Assembly: GCA_047495785.1 (NCBI GenBank)
Contig: JBLDXI010000034.1
Span: forward strand, 310,001-374,000
DNA length: 64,000 nucleotides
DNA from: Lepidodermella squamata
Lineage: Eukaryota; Gastrotricha
Direction of reading: 5' to 3'
This document shows positions 34,727 to 46,882 of this stretch, one piece after another. The notes under the pieces are model-generated. The model saw only the letters and a program-made list of their open reading frames with translations, was not told the DNA's origin and did no database searches. Numbering within the stretch: the stretch's first letter is position 1; every line of letters starts with the position of its first letter. The translations under genes and the position numbers were made by a program.

Positions 34727-36543
34727 TTTACACTTCTGGATCCTGAGAAATGCGTAACAATGCTCTGTGGATGGCAATGGTTCACGTTCACAATCTCACG
34801 CTACGAGTCAGTCACACATTGTTAAACGTGCGACACGGCAGCTAATAATAACAATCAATACCTACACGTGTGCGGCATTGTAATAACTTGGCTTTATCAC
34901 ACTACGCTATGTATCATGCGTAAAAAGTGGAGAAAAGTTATACACAGGATACTGTGCTAATACGTGTATCAAGCTCGCAGCCTCCTTATTGCCCATTTTC
35001 ATTTGTCAACTCACAGGTTTTGCGTGTATTTGTCAAGTGATAAAGGGTGTCTAAGGATTAACTATGTGAACCTATAGGCTCTTTTTTGGAAGTTGGTCCC
35101 ATCTCCCAACTGTTGGTTTCATATGATCCCCATTATCATGTTTGTGATGCACATTTATCACAACCCTGCACGAAATCGTTAATTTTTGCTGCAATTAAGA
35201 CACCTAGAGCAAATTGATGGGTAACAAAAATCCTCTTTTTGTAATCCGGTGTTGCTAGGAGTAAGCAGTGGATGAAAACGAAAAAATATGATAGCTGAAT
35301 GTGGCTTTTTAAATTGATGTAAGTGTGATATGTAAACCACAAGCCACAAACCAACGAGAACCTATATGGAGCAGATCAGGGCGAACTTCCATTGTTAAAA
35401 TCGGTTTACATTCCAGGAGCCAAATATTCTAGTAGGAATTCAGCCTAGCAGTGTTTCATGCTCACATCAGAGTACATTGCGTTATACCTACTCTGGAGGG
35501 CCATTTTCTTGAATTTTTAGAAGCCAGAGATTGGAGAGACGCGAAATCTCAACGCAAGAGAACTTGCTAGCTTTCAGTTGCTACTTTTTCTTTTCACTGT
35601 GATGGCTGTAGAGGGGCGTGCGAAAAGACCAGTCTAATTCTTAGGGCTCATTTCCGCTTCGGTATTTCAGTCAGAGTCAGATACCAATCCGCCGAGATAC
35701 ACTTCTGCTACGATCATTTCCGCAATTGCCATTTCCGCTAAAATGAGGAACTCACTTCCGCTCTTTTAGCAGAAATGCAAAAGCGGAAAGTAGAGCACGC
35801 GATTCGTTGACCCACGGTCGCTGGGTATGGAGAAATTGAGAATGACTAGTTTCAATTATAAATTGCCAAATACTTTTCAGCTCTTGAAGGTCTGAAGGAA
35901 AATTATGCAAGTTGAATAGGTAATGGTTATGGGTAAGAAGGGAATACTCTATGGCTAGCCATGGAGAACTAAAATTTCCCCCCAATCAGGAACCCAGAGT
36001 GAGTTTGGCGCAGCCATTCGACGTTTGTGTCAATATACCGTTTCCGGATTTGGAGAGGCTTTTTAATTTAAAACAATTTTTCAATTTTTCAATAGAGAAT
36101 ACATTTGGGAGCAATAATTCGAAAACCCCATATTTTTATCAAGTACGGTTGCGGAGAAATTCCAGTGTTAAGTTGGTCACGTGACCTTACCTAATGCGTC
36201 ACACCAGTCACACCTGAGCGATTATCTCGAGAACGGTGATAGTTGAGAAGCCGCCCTCCAAGAAAAAGTTCATCAGCGTGATGAGATCTACCAAGAAATA
36301 TGCGTTATGTACGAGCAAGCAGATTTTAATGGCGTCTTGGCGACAATCCCAAAAAACAGGTCCTAGCTCATCACCAAGCTGACGAGACACTGAATTTGTA
36401 TCCGCATTCACTGAATCTACATCTACACAATTTCGCGGAGATATTTGGAGATGTTGTAGTCACCCTGCAGAATTTTTTAAATTTAAGGTGGTCAAAAAAG
36501 CTAATACCATAATATGATGATTTATTACGAATTTCATGTTTTA
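34727..36543. other. Intergenic stretch
   Basis: No gene is supported. A minus-strand frame near 36411-36208 is hydrophobic (ICLLVHNAYFLVDLITLMNF) and could be a decayed membrane exon, but it has no partner exons or paralogue in the window. TTCCGCT-type words recur around 35650-35780 without a clear period. Confidence 0.5.
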
Positions 36544-38327
36544 TCACATTACATCAAACCAAAACAAGTGGTTGAGAGATGGCTGTAGGAAAGGCCGTTT
36601 CGGAAAATCGTCCCACAAGCACAAATCGGGCCGCCATATCGACATGAGCCTCCGAGTTGGCACCAGAGACAACCTCGCCGGCGTAGTAGCAAAACCACTG
36701 ATGCTTATAAATAGCCGATGCATTTTGGCTAAAAACAGCCAATCGACGTAACTCTTAGCCGCTGCAAACCAATCGTCGCCATCATTTGCTGGGCCATCGC
36801 CAATATTGTCGATATGCTTAATCGCTAGATCGACCTGGAAAATTTTAAATTCGATATTCGACTGTGGGCTGTTTGCAGTTCTCGCGAGATTTGTATTCGT
36901 GAAATTGTGAACGAAAGCTTGCCAAGCTTTTTCGCTATCAGCTGTCACGAAAATCGTGAACTTCGATGAGCTCGTTAAATTGGAGGCTGAAAATTCGGTA
37001 ATGAAACGTTCGACTTCTTCAGCGTAACATTGAACTTGAATCAGCTCGAAGAAATCCATTTTATCGAGGGCTTGAAAAAATTAAAATTAAAATTAAAAAT
37101 TGAAAATGCCTAATTAAAATTTCATTTAAAATTCTAAAACTGAAAAAAAAATTAAACGTAATTTAAATGATAAACATTAATTTGAACACAACACCAAATT
37201 AAATTTTTCAATTTCAAAGATTTTTGAAATTTAATTTTGAAAATAAAAATTTTGGGATTGGAAAATTTAAATTAGGTATAGAAAAAATTGCGAATGATTT
37301 CAAACTTACCAAATGTTCGAATTTGAACTCCCAATTTCATAGAATTGTCCCAAAATTTGCGACCAATATTTTCATCGATGGTTGAATCTATCAATCGCTG
37401 AAATTTATCGACAGGGTGTCTAAAAAGCACCCGTAAAGCTGCTGAGATCGCCAAATTGAAATCAACTGGGGAGTCGTCACGCTTGAATAAACTCGGCATT
37501 ATTCGACGTAATCTCGCATTGAAAACTTTATTTTCCAGGAAAATCACATCAAGACCGGTATATCGATTCGACATAACTCTGACATCGATTGATTTCTCAA
37601 AATTCGATGCGATTAATTCGTCGAAAAATGGCCCATTATCGATTTTAGCCGTATGAATCAGCCAAGTGATTTGCGAGTCTTCGAAATCGAATTCAGAAAA
37701 TTTTCGATCGCTTTGATAATTCGGGTAGTGATTTTCGTTGACCAGGTAAAATCGATTCAAATCAGTCTGATGCGGCCAATCGAATCGGAAGAATCGATTT
37801 GTGGCCACGGCTAGGTAGAAAGCTAAAATAGATCCCCGTAATCGATCGCCAAGGCCTTGACAGCTCAATTGCGGTCGTTGACACTCAGTTTGGTTGCGAT
37901 TTGAGCGAAATGTTGGAAATAACTCGTCGTAGCATTGCAATTTCGGAAATTTACAGATTGATGTGACGAACTTAACAGGATTCGTGTCTGTTAATTTTTC
38001 GAAATAATTTCGCCGTAATTCATCGGCTATTTTCTCTGCGAGAATGATATCGGCTCGATTTTCTGTTGGGATAAACAAATCCTTCAAAAAATGTATAACA
38101 AATGTTGAATTTTTAATTTAAAACATTCACTTTACCTGTGAATCAGTGAATTTTTCGAAGCTTGAATATTCCGGCTCGAATATTCCGGGGGATTCAGGGA
38201 TTGGTCTGGGTTTGATCTCGATTTTGGCGAGTTCATTATCGCTCAAAGAAATAAAAATGATTGAAAGAGGACCTGAAAATCCTAAAATAAGCGCGATTTT
38301 CAAAATTGCGTAGCGCCTTAATGCCAT
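36544..38327 (-). CDS. Fucosyltransferase-like type II membrane glycosyltransferase, 496 aa
   Basis: Exons 38327-38136, 38081-37310 and 37070-36544 (1491 nt) join in frame. Residues 7-28 (AILKIALILGFSGPLSIIFI) form a single N-terminal membrane anchor after a basic start, as in Golgi transferases. The core shows GLGDRLRGSILAFYLAVATN, a GT-B fucosyltransferase signature for the nucleotide-sugar region, and later LGVQIRTFG, matching the HxR-type GDP-fucose loop with Gln in place of His. Near the C-terminus DWLFLAKMHRLFISISGFA resembles the terminal Ser-Gly-Phe loop of the same fold. The ATG at 38327 is chosen because it lies directly before the anchor. Acceptor sugar and linkage cannot be inferred. 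Confidence 0.75.
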
Positions 38328-39263
38328 TTTATCATCGAAATTTCGCTTAATGAGAGGTCGCGATATCGATTTTTCAGCCACGCTGGAAAATCCTGAGTCG
38401 TTCTGATGTTTTCATTCTGATTGGCACGCGCTGCTGTTTTAATCAATAAAAATTAGGTGTAAAAATTCGCACTAAAAAATTTATGAATGAAAAATAGGCT
38501 CGAAATTTGGGTAAAAAGTATTTGCTCAGTTAAAGTTATGGTTCCAACAGAATTTTTCCATCTGATTTGCGCGTTCTTTTCTCGACCTACCATGCCGATG
38601 CTTTCGATCAGTTCTTGTTACCTGGTACATCATCTTCAGCCATTATCTATCAGTTATCTATCAGGATAGAAATACTATCTACTCACTAGACTGTTGTTGT
38701 GCACTTGAGAAACATTTTTATTTTTGTTTTGTTTGAGCCTGATGAGCCTAATGTAGACATTCCCTTTATTGCTGCTCCCCTGTTATTCCATTTGTCAAAC
38801 TACATTGAAATATCCCATGTGCGTTTTGTCAAACTACATCTCGATTCGCTGTTGCATGGTTGTCGCATTCGATGGCTACGTCTTTGCCGAAAATTACGAA
38901 TATAGCTTCGATTTTATTCTGCCACATTTTAGTAAATTTTGTCTTGAATATAGTTTGGCGCTGGGTTATGGATATTTATCAGCGCCGACAGTTTCTAGTT
39001 CATAGTTCCATATTTCCATAGTTCCACATTTTTAGGTCATTGTGCCTAGGTAAACATTTTACGGCGACCCAATTTAATTTTGGCTGCTTGAGTGTTTCGC
39101 TTAGAGATTAACCTGTTAATTATCATCAGCATAAACACTGACATGAACAGTTCTCAGCCAAATGCAAGGCTGTCTTATTACGGCAATCAAATGCGTCGAT
39201 GATGACTAGGAGATTCGTCAGGATTATCAGCATCATCTTCATTGCCGTGACATGCAGCTGCCT
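38328..39263. other. Region downstream of kinase-ankyrin copy 1, duplicated flank
   Basis: Sequence beyond the copy-1 stop still aligns with copy 2's last codons and 3' flank (TTTACCTAGGCACAATGACC against TTTACCTAGACACAATGACC). At about 38860-38900 on the plus strand, VVAFDGYVFAE resembles VAVDGYEFAI of the small frame at 62571-62335, which occupies the equivalent place beside copy 2. No intact gene is supported. Confidence 0.5.
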
Positions 39264-41363
39264 TCAACGAAGCGTCGCACCTTCGTTCCTTGTAGCATTC
39301 ACTTTGCCCTTGTTGGCGCGTAGTGCCTCTACCAACTCGACGTGGCCACGGCTGGCGGCAACATCCAGTGGCGTCGAGCCATAATTTGTGGCCCTATTCA
39401 CGTCGGCGTTGAACTCGCCAGCCAACATCCTCACCACCTCGACGTGGCCATTCTGGGCGGCGACGTACAGTGGAGTCGCGTCATTTATATTCGCAGAATC
39501 TACTTTCGCCTTGAACTCGCCAGCCAACATCCTCACCACCTCGACGTGGCCATTCTGGGCGGCGACGTACAGTGGAGTCGCGTCATCTATATTCGCAGAA
39601 TCTACTTTCGCCTTGAATTCGCCAGCCAACATCCTCACCACCACGACGTGGCCATTCTGGGCGGCCACGTGTATAGGCGTCCAGCCATCCTTATCGGCCC
39701 TATTCACGTCGGCGTTGAACCCGCCAGCCAACATCCTCACCACCTCGACGTGGCCATTGTAGGCGGCTGCAAACAGTGGAGTCGCGCCATCATTCATCGA
39801 AGAATCTACTTTCGCCTTGAACTCGCCAGCCAACATCCTCGCCACCTCGACGTGGTTGTTGAAGACGGCGATGTGCAATGGCGTCGCGCCCTTGGCATTA
39901 CGAACTTCTAGTTCCGCCTGAAATTGCTCGACCAGAGTCTTCACAATGTCGCTGTAGCCTTTCCGAGCAGCAAGGTACAACAGAGGACGCCCCTCGTCGT
40001 CTTTGCAATCAGGGCTAAGACCTAGGTCCCTGTTCAACAGCAATAGCACCAATTTCAACATGTCTTTCTGCCGACAAACGCAGTCAAATAGCTCCTGATA
40101 ATTAAAATTACTAACGCCTGAATGAATTGTAACATAATCCGTTGCTACCTTAACAGCCTCTTGGTTAGGTCGAACGAATGACTGGTCTGGCTGAAGAATG
40201 AAAGGGTTGATGCATCAAGGTTGCAACATTTTAGATGTTTACCTTTGTATACCGCATGGGTGCTGATTTCAATAGAAAACTGTGTTCTTGAAGCTGACTT
40301 GAGTTCGGTCGATTGTCAGGATTGACGGAAAGCATTGTCATGACAAATTCTCGGAATTCATCGGAATAGCCACGTGATTCGTCAAATGGTTTAAGGTTAT
40401 TACTACAATGTTATAGATTTCAGTCGGAGGACACTGTGTCAAACTGAAAATACCTCAAAATACCCGGCGAAGAGATGAACTGGAAAATTAGTTAAAACTC
40501 AGTAAGTATAACTCAGTCAAGATAATTCTCATACTGGTACATAGAAGTTGGCTAATTTGAAGAGCGCGAATCCCAACGACCAAACGTCACTTGCAGGGGA
40601 TTTCGGTCGACCGTTCAATACCTCTGGAGGTGAAGTGCTCCACTTAGCTAGAGCGTGTTGGCCACTGTTTTCGGCATCTAACTTATTTCTTATTAAAAGC
40701 TCATTTTCCAACTTACATTTCCAATTTCTCAATGATTCCCAAATCAGCTAGTTTCGATGTGCTACGGTCTGCCGTCAAAAGTACATTGCTTGTAGTTATA
40801 TTTAGATGAACGATATTTCGGTCGTGAAGATAAGCTAAAGCAGGTACGAGTTGGCGGGACCATATTTGAAGCATAATTTCCGGGATGGGTCTAGTCTCAG
40901 GTGTGATCAGGCTTTCGAAGCTTCCTCCCCCGCAAAACTCCATCACCAAATATCTCATCATGCAGTTGCGAGAAGAAGAATCATCACCGGAATATGTCTC
41001 TATAGTTGGAATATTATTAAGAAGAACTAAGAGGAGTAGAGCATTACCTTCGAAAGCGCCGAACACTTTGACAATGTTTGCATGGCTGATATCGACCATC
41101 AACAAATCCTGAGATTTGAAAATATGACATGAATTATTGTGGTTATGGCGAAAACTCACTCTTTCGTGGAGAAGTTCAGCAATTTTGTCGAAGTGTTTTT
41201 CGAAAGTCTTGCGAAGGGTTGTCAAGTTGGTTTCTTTGATAACCACTTGCTGTTGATCACGCCCGTTACGTTTGCACAACATAGGTTGTCGAAGGCCGCC
41301 ATAACGCAAGACTTTACCAACAGTGAACTCCGACATAGATCGAGGATAATTTCTTGGTTCCAT
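39264..41363 (-). CDS. Pseudokinase-ankyrin fusion, copy 1, 596 aa, C-terminally truncated
   Basis: Exons 41363-41160, 41108-41048, 40999-40717, 40664-40535, 40479-40454, 40402-40243 and 40190-39264 (1791 nt) are in frame. Kinase motifs in order: QQVVIKE (beta-3 Lys), YLVMEFCGGGSFESL (hinge), IVHLNITTSNVLL (HRD loop replaced by His-Leu-Asn), LADLG (DFG variant), SPPEVL (APE variant), ASDVWSLGFALFKLA and NPDNRP. The catalytic Asp is absent, so it is probably a pseudokinase. About seven ankyrin units of 33 residues follow, near-identical at DNA level (HVEVVRMLAGEFKAKV). A 2-base gain near 39270 shifts the frame and creates an early stop, losing about 90 residues kept in copy 2. It lies downstream of an NmrA gene on the same strand. 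Confidence 0.85.
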
Positions 41364-42415
41364 ATTCAATCCGAAGCTAAAAATAATGGAAAGGAAGTAA
41401 AATTTGCCCTTGGGAATTAGAAAAGAGGAGAAAAGCATCACTACAAAAGGAACCTATTTCTTCAAAGTGGTGATAAGAAATCGGAGATACCGCGGTGGCT
41501 CGTCATATCATATCTGCCAGAAACACGCTGAAACGCGCATTAATATTTGTACACCAATCTCTGGGCGAGGTTTGCCGGCAATATTGAGACCTCTTGCTAT
41601 CTTTATGTTTACGACCTTATTCATCTTGCACCTCCATAGAGTGAAAACGGAAGTATTATGTTTGAATGAAAGATGAACTGCCCTCATGGTGTGGCAAGAG
41701 TCATTTCAAGTTTTCGGAAATCAAAATCGCAGAAGTTTATTATTCAAGATAACTCGATAAATCAATCAAAAATTCGAGTTGAGTCAGTTCTCTCAAAATT
41801 TTCCCTTTGCTCTTCAAGGAGCTTCGATAAGCTTGCCGTACTTCGCCAAGAACTTTTGAAACTTTTCACTCTACTGTCCTGCTTCAAATGTTCCGCAAAA
41901 CCAGGGGACATTCCTCTACATCAACCGCTTAGCCCCAAGCAACGGTAGTGCACATTGTTGCTATTGCGAATTGCACCATGGCTATGCCGCAATCGAGCGC
42001 CGACTTTTAGAAGAGCACATGAGTGAGATTACTCGATGTTCTTCAAATGCAATGAGATTCAAAACCTGCCCAAGGGTCACGTATTAATGAGTCAGCTATT
42101 GCTGATCGATCCATGGATCGCTTCCATGGCTTTCTACATCGGAAGGGAAGAGACGCCGAGAATCTGATAGATATAATAGCGAGAGCTAGAGCAACGTTTC
42201 GTCAAGGTTCACTGGGGCTTTAACATAATGCTCGATTAGGATGCGAATGAAATCAACACTGTTTGAAGTTTGCATAGGTTTATTATTCCAAGTTATCGTT
42301 GAATACAGTTTCAGATTCTTCGCTAAGTGTAACATCTGCAAATTGAAACCTATTTCCGCCTTATTGTCCAAAGAGTCGAAATTTTTTTTTCAATTTTTCC
42401 GATATTCCAACGGTT
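41364..42415. other. Spacer between NmrA copy 1 and kinase-ankyrin copy 1
   Basis: Apart from the NmrA fragment at about 41715-41865 I see no gene. The spacer is about 600 bp longer than the equivalent one at 58647-59095. Confidence 0.6.
41715..41865 (-). pseudogene. NmrA-like gene 3'-end fragment
   Basis: TTCAAGGAGCTTCGATAAGC and the following CTTGCCGTACTTCGCCAAGA match the end of NmrA copy 1 at 42414-42455. TCGCAGAAGTTTATTATTCA matches (reverse complemented) the 3' flank of the plus-strand copy near 58730. No coding capacity remains. Confidence 0.7.
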
Positions 42416-43722
42416 TCAAGGAGCTTTGATAAGTTTGCCGTACTTCGCCAAGAACTGATCAAAGTTCATGAGTTTCGGGTTCAGCTTTTTCGTAGCTTCG
42501 AAATCGCGGCTAGCAGTCAATGGCTCGGAGAAATCCTGGTAAAACTGGAACATGTTCGCCATATCAGCCGCGCCAGGAAACGGCAAGTTCCGGAAAACTT
42601 CGATAGGAGTAGGCTGGTACAGAATCTCCTCACCTAGAACCTTACCAACCTTCTCAGCTTGCTCGCTCATCGTCATGGTTTCACTGGCAATCGCAACTCG
42701 CTTACCAATCCAAGTTGGGTCTTGGAAGATTCCGTAAGCACATCGTCCAATATCGTCCACGGCCATTCCAGGCGTTTTGACGTGCCCCATCGGCGCCGTG
42801 ATCATCAATTTACCATCCTGACCACGATGCATCGCGACCATGCCGGTACAGAAGTTGTCCCAAAATCCCGGGGTTACCATAAAGGTAACAGGCTGGCCGT
42901 CGAAGAATTTGTCGGAGCCAGCTTTAGTCTCGCAGAATGGTACTTTGTACTTGCCGTGCAATGTTGGCAATCGATCGTCGTTAAGAGGTCCAAACTTGTG
43001 CGGGTCATCCAACGTAGACCAGATAACATGCTTGATCCCAGCTTTCCTACAAAAATAGGATAGGATAGGATAAGATAGGGCAGATAGGATAAATGGTCAC
43101 ACTTCGCTAGTTTGTATTTAATAATTTTTCAAATTTGTTTATTTAAATTGAAGGAGATGCAATGGATCGCTTGAATTTCATTACTGAAACTTATCCCGGG
43201 AGGGTTTTACTTCTTGCGAATTTCGTATTCTGTTGTATAACTTTTTTTAAATCATTTTAATTTATTTCCGTTTTAATTTGGGTTTTAGGGCTTTTTTTCA
43301 AGAGAATAGAATAGGATTCCATTTTCTAAGGACATGGCAGAAAGTATGCTTCAACTTGCCTCGCCGCGTTAGCCATAGACTTGATTTGTGTAGTTTCTTT
43401 CTCGGGGTCAGCCCAATCGATGACCGAAACGCAAAACAAGCCATACGAGCCTTTGATAGCCTCGGCCAACGCGTCCTCGTCATTAGCGTCGACCTGGACG
43501 ACTTCGACACCCTGCTCAGTCAAGGCCTTTGCTTTCGCCGAATTTACGTCTCGGGTTAAAGCACGAGCCTTGAATTCGGTAGTAGGATCTTCCAAAATTG
43601 CTCGAACAACAGAGCCACCCTTCAGAAAATGAATATAATATATAAAGTAGCTCTGAAGGTTGCTACTTTACCTGTTGTCCAGTTGCTCCTACAACAGAAA
43701 TGATTTTCTTGTCAGATGCCAT
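42416..43722 (-). CDS. NmrA-like family protein (NMRAL1/HSCARG type), copy 1, 313 aa
   Basis: Exons 43722-43672, 43619-43360 and 43046-42416 (942 nt). The N-terminus KKIISVVGATGQQGGSVVRA is the Rossmann dinucleotide-binding loop of the NmrA/atypical SDR family, with intron 1 inside the glycine-rich motif. RALTRDVNSAKAKAL, YGLFCVSVIDW, IKHVIWSTLDDP and PVTFMVTPGFWDNFCTG follow the family order. Length is close to human NMRAL1, an NADPH-sensing regulator. Intron 2 begins with GC (AG|GCAAGTT), giving NAA-R-KAGIKHVIW; any GT donor there would break the frame. A kinase-ankyrin gene lies downstream on the same strand, as in the plus-strand copy. Confidence 0.92.
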
Positions 43723-45165
43723 TATAATTCGAGGAACAATACTACAGACTGTTTTGTTGCAGCGGTGAACTCGTAATCTTATATCAACAGCCTACAAGTT
43801 GGAATAAATTTGACCTATCAAATTAAAAAATCTCAACCACTATTTCGTGTTGCGGTTTTTGCTTGAATTCAGCTGTTTGAAAATAACAAGCTTACACGTG
43901 TTATTTCCATTCGTCATCATGGTAGACAGTGCTGAACAAAAATTGTCAGCTTTTTCGGTCAAAATTTCTTCTGTGATCGGACAACTCACTCATTGGCAAA
44001 AACAACATCCAAATCACGCATCCCGCGGCTCGTCCGTTATTGCCTAGTGCTACACGCGTGATCTTTATTCGTAATCATGGGTGAAAGTGCGGGTCAAAAA
44101 GTGTCAGCCTTGTTGGTCAAAATAACTATTTAACCCGTATTAGCCGAAACACACGCCCGTGTGTAGCAATTTTAAAAAATTGCAGAAAAATAACAGTGAT
44201 AGTTGTAGTTAAAAAAGAATATATTCTGGTTCCTCATGGTCTTAACTATGTTGAAGGAATTTTTAGGATTTTTTCGTCAATTGTTGTCATGGAGAAAATA
44301 TTACGCAACCGTTACACACTTGGCTGGTCGTGAAAAAAACAGTAGTCGCGTGTTTTTTTCGACCTGGCACGCGATGGCCAGTAGTTTGTGGCCTGAAAAG
44401 CTTTTGTAATTTCATTTTCCAGGTCTTAAGCTATTTATTAAAAAAAAATTACTATCATAGTGTTCACCGACTTAACGGTATTAATTTTTAAAAAACACCA
44501 CACACCGGTGTGTGTTCAGGCACAAAGTGAACTATTCAAGAATATCATATTTTTACTATAACACCGCTATAACCTCGAATTGATGATCACTTATGCTTGG
44601 ATTCCACCAAAGTAAGCCTGGGGATCAAGATTCTACAGTTTCCGGACTTCCATGCGCCTCACATTGCTAAAAAACAAAATATGTGCATTTTTTACGTCTA
44701 AAAAACGTGCTTAAATGGAAATTACTCCAGAATGGTCGCCGACTGTCGCAAAATGCTTTCAAATTATTGTTGGTCAATGTTTATGCGATAACGTTACGCA
44801 TATTTGTGAAGCCTGATGGTCATCCAACATGTCCCACATAAAAAACAAGCGTAAAAAATGAGAGGTCAAAAAGTTAAGTTTGGTTTTTTTGGAAAAATTT
44901 CATGGAAATTGGAAGAGAGCATGTTGAAATGACCTAAACTACATTTTTCCGCACAAGAATCCTCCACATTGGCGAGATTTTACATTTTTTGTAAAAAAAA
45001 TTGCATTTTTTCGGGCAGCGCATTGCGCCTGGACACACACCGGCGTGTGGTTACACCGGTGGTATTCAACACAAGAAAATTTGACGTCACAGATTTTTTT
45101 CTCAACATTCCATGTTGTTGCCCGACCAAGCAGCGTTAAACAGGATCGGGTTTCAGCGGTTTGAA
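43723..45165. other. Intergenic stretch with palindromes
   Basis: The part next to 43722 holds the NmrA promoter. Further right are three related palindrome-like sites: ACACACGCCCGTGTGT near 44150, a perfect 16-bp CACACACCGGTGTGTG at 44499-44514, and ACACACCGGCGTGTG near 45033. No gene is seen. Confidence 0.55.
43776..43786 (-). promoter_or_regulatory. TATA-like promoter element, NmrA copy 1
   Basis: On the minus strand GATATAAGATTACGAG lies about 58 bases before the ATG. The same arrangement (TATA-like word then TACGAG) precedes the other two NmrA genes. Confidence 0.5.
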
Positions 45166-45668
45166 TCAGCCCTGTGTTCGTTCGCAAATGGCAGTAAAAG
45201 CTTGGGTGCAGCTTACTCTGATCATCGAACCGAAACGTATACCCACACCTAGATAATAAATTTGATTGGCGAACACGTCGTAGAGAAGAATTTTTCTGGC
45301 TTACAATCTTTGTCTTCACTACTGCCAATATCCTCAGCAAAATCGAATGCCGAGTTGTTGAAGGGCACATCCGTTATCCAAGAATAGGTCCTGGGCTGCG
45401 TTAGCTTCCCGCCTATGAAAAATCCGTAAAGTTGAGTCTGATTCATAATAGCCCTGGCAGCGTCGTAAGTCGCCTGATCCTTGATAATGACCAAAGTTTT
45501 GTTTCGGCTCGCGCAGTAAGCTGCCGTCGCATCTCCAACATCACCGGTTGTTGGCGTGACCTCCAGATCCGCTAATGTCTGAAAAATATGCACAAAAATT
45601 AATAATTCAAGATATAGGCCCATATAAATACATTCCCGCCACAAATACCGCTGGTATTACGATCAGGG
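45166..45668 (-). pseudogene. Partial copy of the C-type-lectin gene (last two exons)
   Basis: Minus strand: a 3' scrap of exon 10 (45668-45632, ending GICGGN), an intact-looking exon 11 (45578-45305) and exon 12 (45248-45166). Together the last two encode a second lectin-like domain with TLVIIKDQATYDAARA, FFIGGKL, YSWITDVPFNN and a terminal AICERTQG. Exons 1-9 and most of exon 10 are absent, so there is no signal peptide or start. It is a tandem partial duplicate of the gene ending at 46883, which has the same exon 10-12 arrangement. Confidence 0.75.
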
Positions 45669-45856
45669 TTGGCAATGTAAAAACAGGCGTGTTAAAACAA
45701 GCCTGTAAAAACATGTAATTCCAGGTCATTTTCTGCATTTATAAACTGTAAAAACTCATTTAGCGTTGTCAGGATAGGCAATTGCCCAGTTTTCTTCGCA
45801 AAACGCTGTATATTTAAGCCTTCCAATTATTTAAACAACTTTGCCACTAGAGAACT

Positions 45857-46216
45857 ATGGCTACACAATATCTATCGTCAGCCAGTAATGTCGATTATGC
45901 CAAGCGGCTGTTTATGTAGCTTCACAAGAATTTGTAAATTACTCATTTCCATTAGTTGTTATCTCTGAACATATTTATTTAATTTATAGAACTCGGAGCA
46001 AGTTCACCACAGTTGACAGTTGCTAATAGTCCAGTAAATTTAAGGAAATCGGTTTCTTGGGAAGTTTTTCGCCGATACCGCAACCAAGACTGCAATGTCG
46101 ATTTAATGGAGAAGGCGCTCCAAAAGAAACTGGACAGCCAAGCTAGAGACCCGGCTACAACGGCTGCTACAACTTCACAAGCTGTGAAAGTTGAAAATGA
46201 TTCCGACTGGGAGTAA
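45857..46216 (+). CDS. Possible small two-exon gene, 84 aa
   Basis: Exon 45857-45884 (MATQYLSSA) spliced by GTAATG..TTTATAG to 45990-46216 gives one in-frame protein with SVSWEVFRRYRNQDCNVDL, a short predicted helix (MEKALQKKLDSQA) and an acidic end (VENDSDWE). AATAAA follows near 46260. No signal peptide or known domain is seen. Exon 2 has a clean acceptor, stop and poly(A) signal, which supports a gene; the first exon is less sure. Confidence 0.45.
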
Positions 46217-46882
46217 CTCTGTTGAGAAGATGTATCAAACACATCAAAGATAGAATTCAATAAAAATCCAGTATGCAGGTGCAATGCAATCATGTAGAAT
46301 TACTACGGCTGTACCCATAAAAAATGCCAATGTATTTTTTTGCAGAGTCATTATCAATAACGTTCCATGACCAGAGATCGTCTCTGAAAAAATTATCTTG
46401 CTCCTTTATTTTTGTTTATTTTTCAGCTCCCAAATTCTAAGAAAATCTATACAAATCATAGATAATTTCAGATTCATTAAGCCGCGGATCATGCTTCGCC
46501 AATCAGGCGCATTTTCGGAATACGATACTAACACGATTATGTTATATTTATAAGTTGAATATTTTATTAATGAGTTTGGGCTTGACTGCGATGCGAAAAC
46601 GAGTTAAAGAGAGCAAGATCTAAAAAATGAAGCCGATTTTTGGATCCGCTTTCTGGATCTAGAATCTGGGTCCAATATTTAGATCTGATTCTCAGAGCCA
46701 GAATCTGGATCCAAAATCTGGATCCAATATTTGGATCTAAATTCTGGAACTCGGACCCCTTATTTGGGCAGTTAAATTGTTAACACACAAGAGAATCTAT
46801 TAGCGTGCAATCATTTTCTCAACGTTATTCGAAATTTGGTCCAAAATCGTGCAGCATCACAGATCACAGGCAAATGTCTCAA
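46217..46882. other. Intergenic with degenerate short repeats
   Basis: Between about 46635 and 46745 the word TCTGGATCC / TTTGGATC recurs around eight times with irregular 10-25 bp spacing. Nothing else is recognised. Confidence 0.6.

Noticed and set aside
35752-36184. Short open frames in both directions
   Set aside because: No consistent splice sites, domains or paralogues.
39342-39911. Plus-strand open frames opposite kinase-ankyrin copy 1
   Set aside because: They mirror the near-identical ankyrin DNA repeats; the minus-strand frame has the domain and splice structure.
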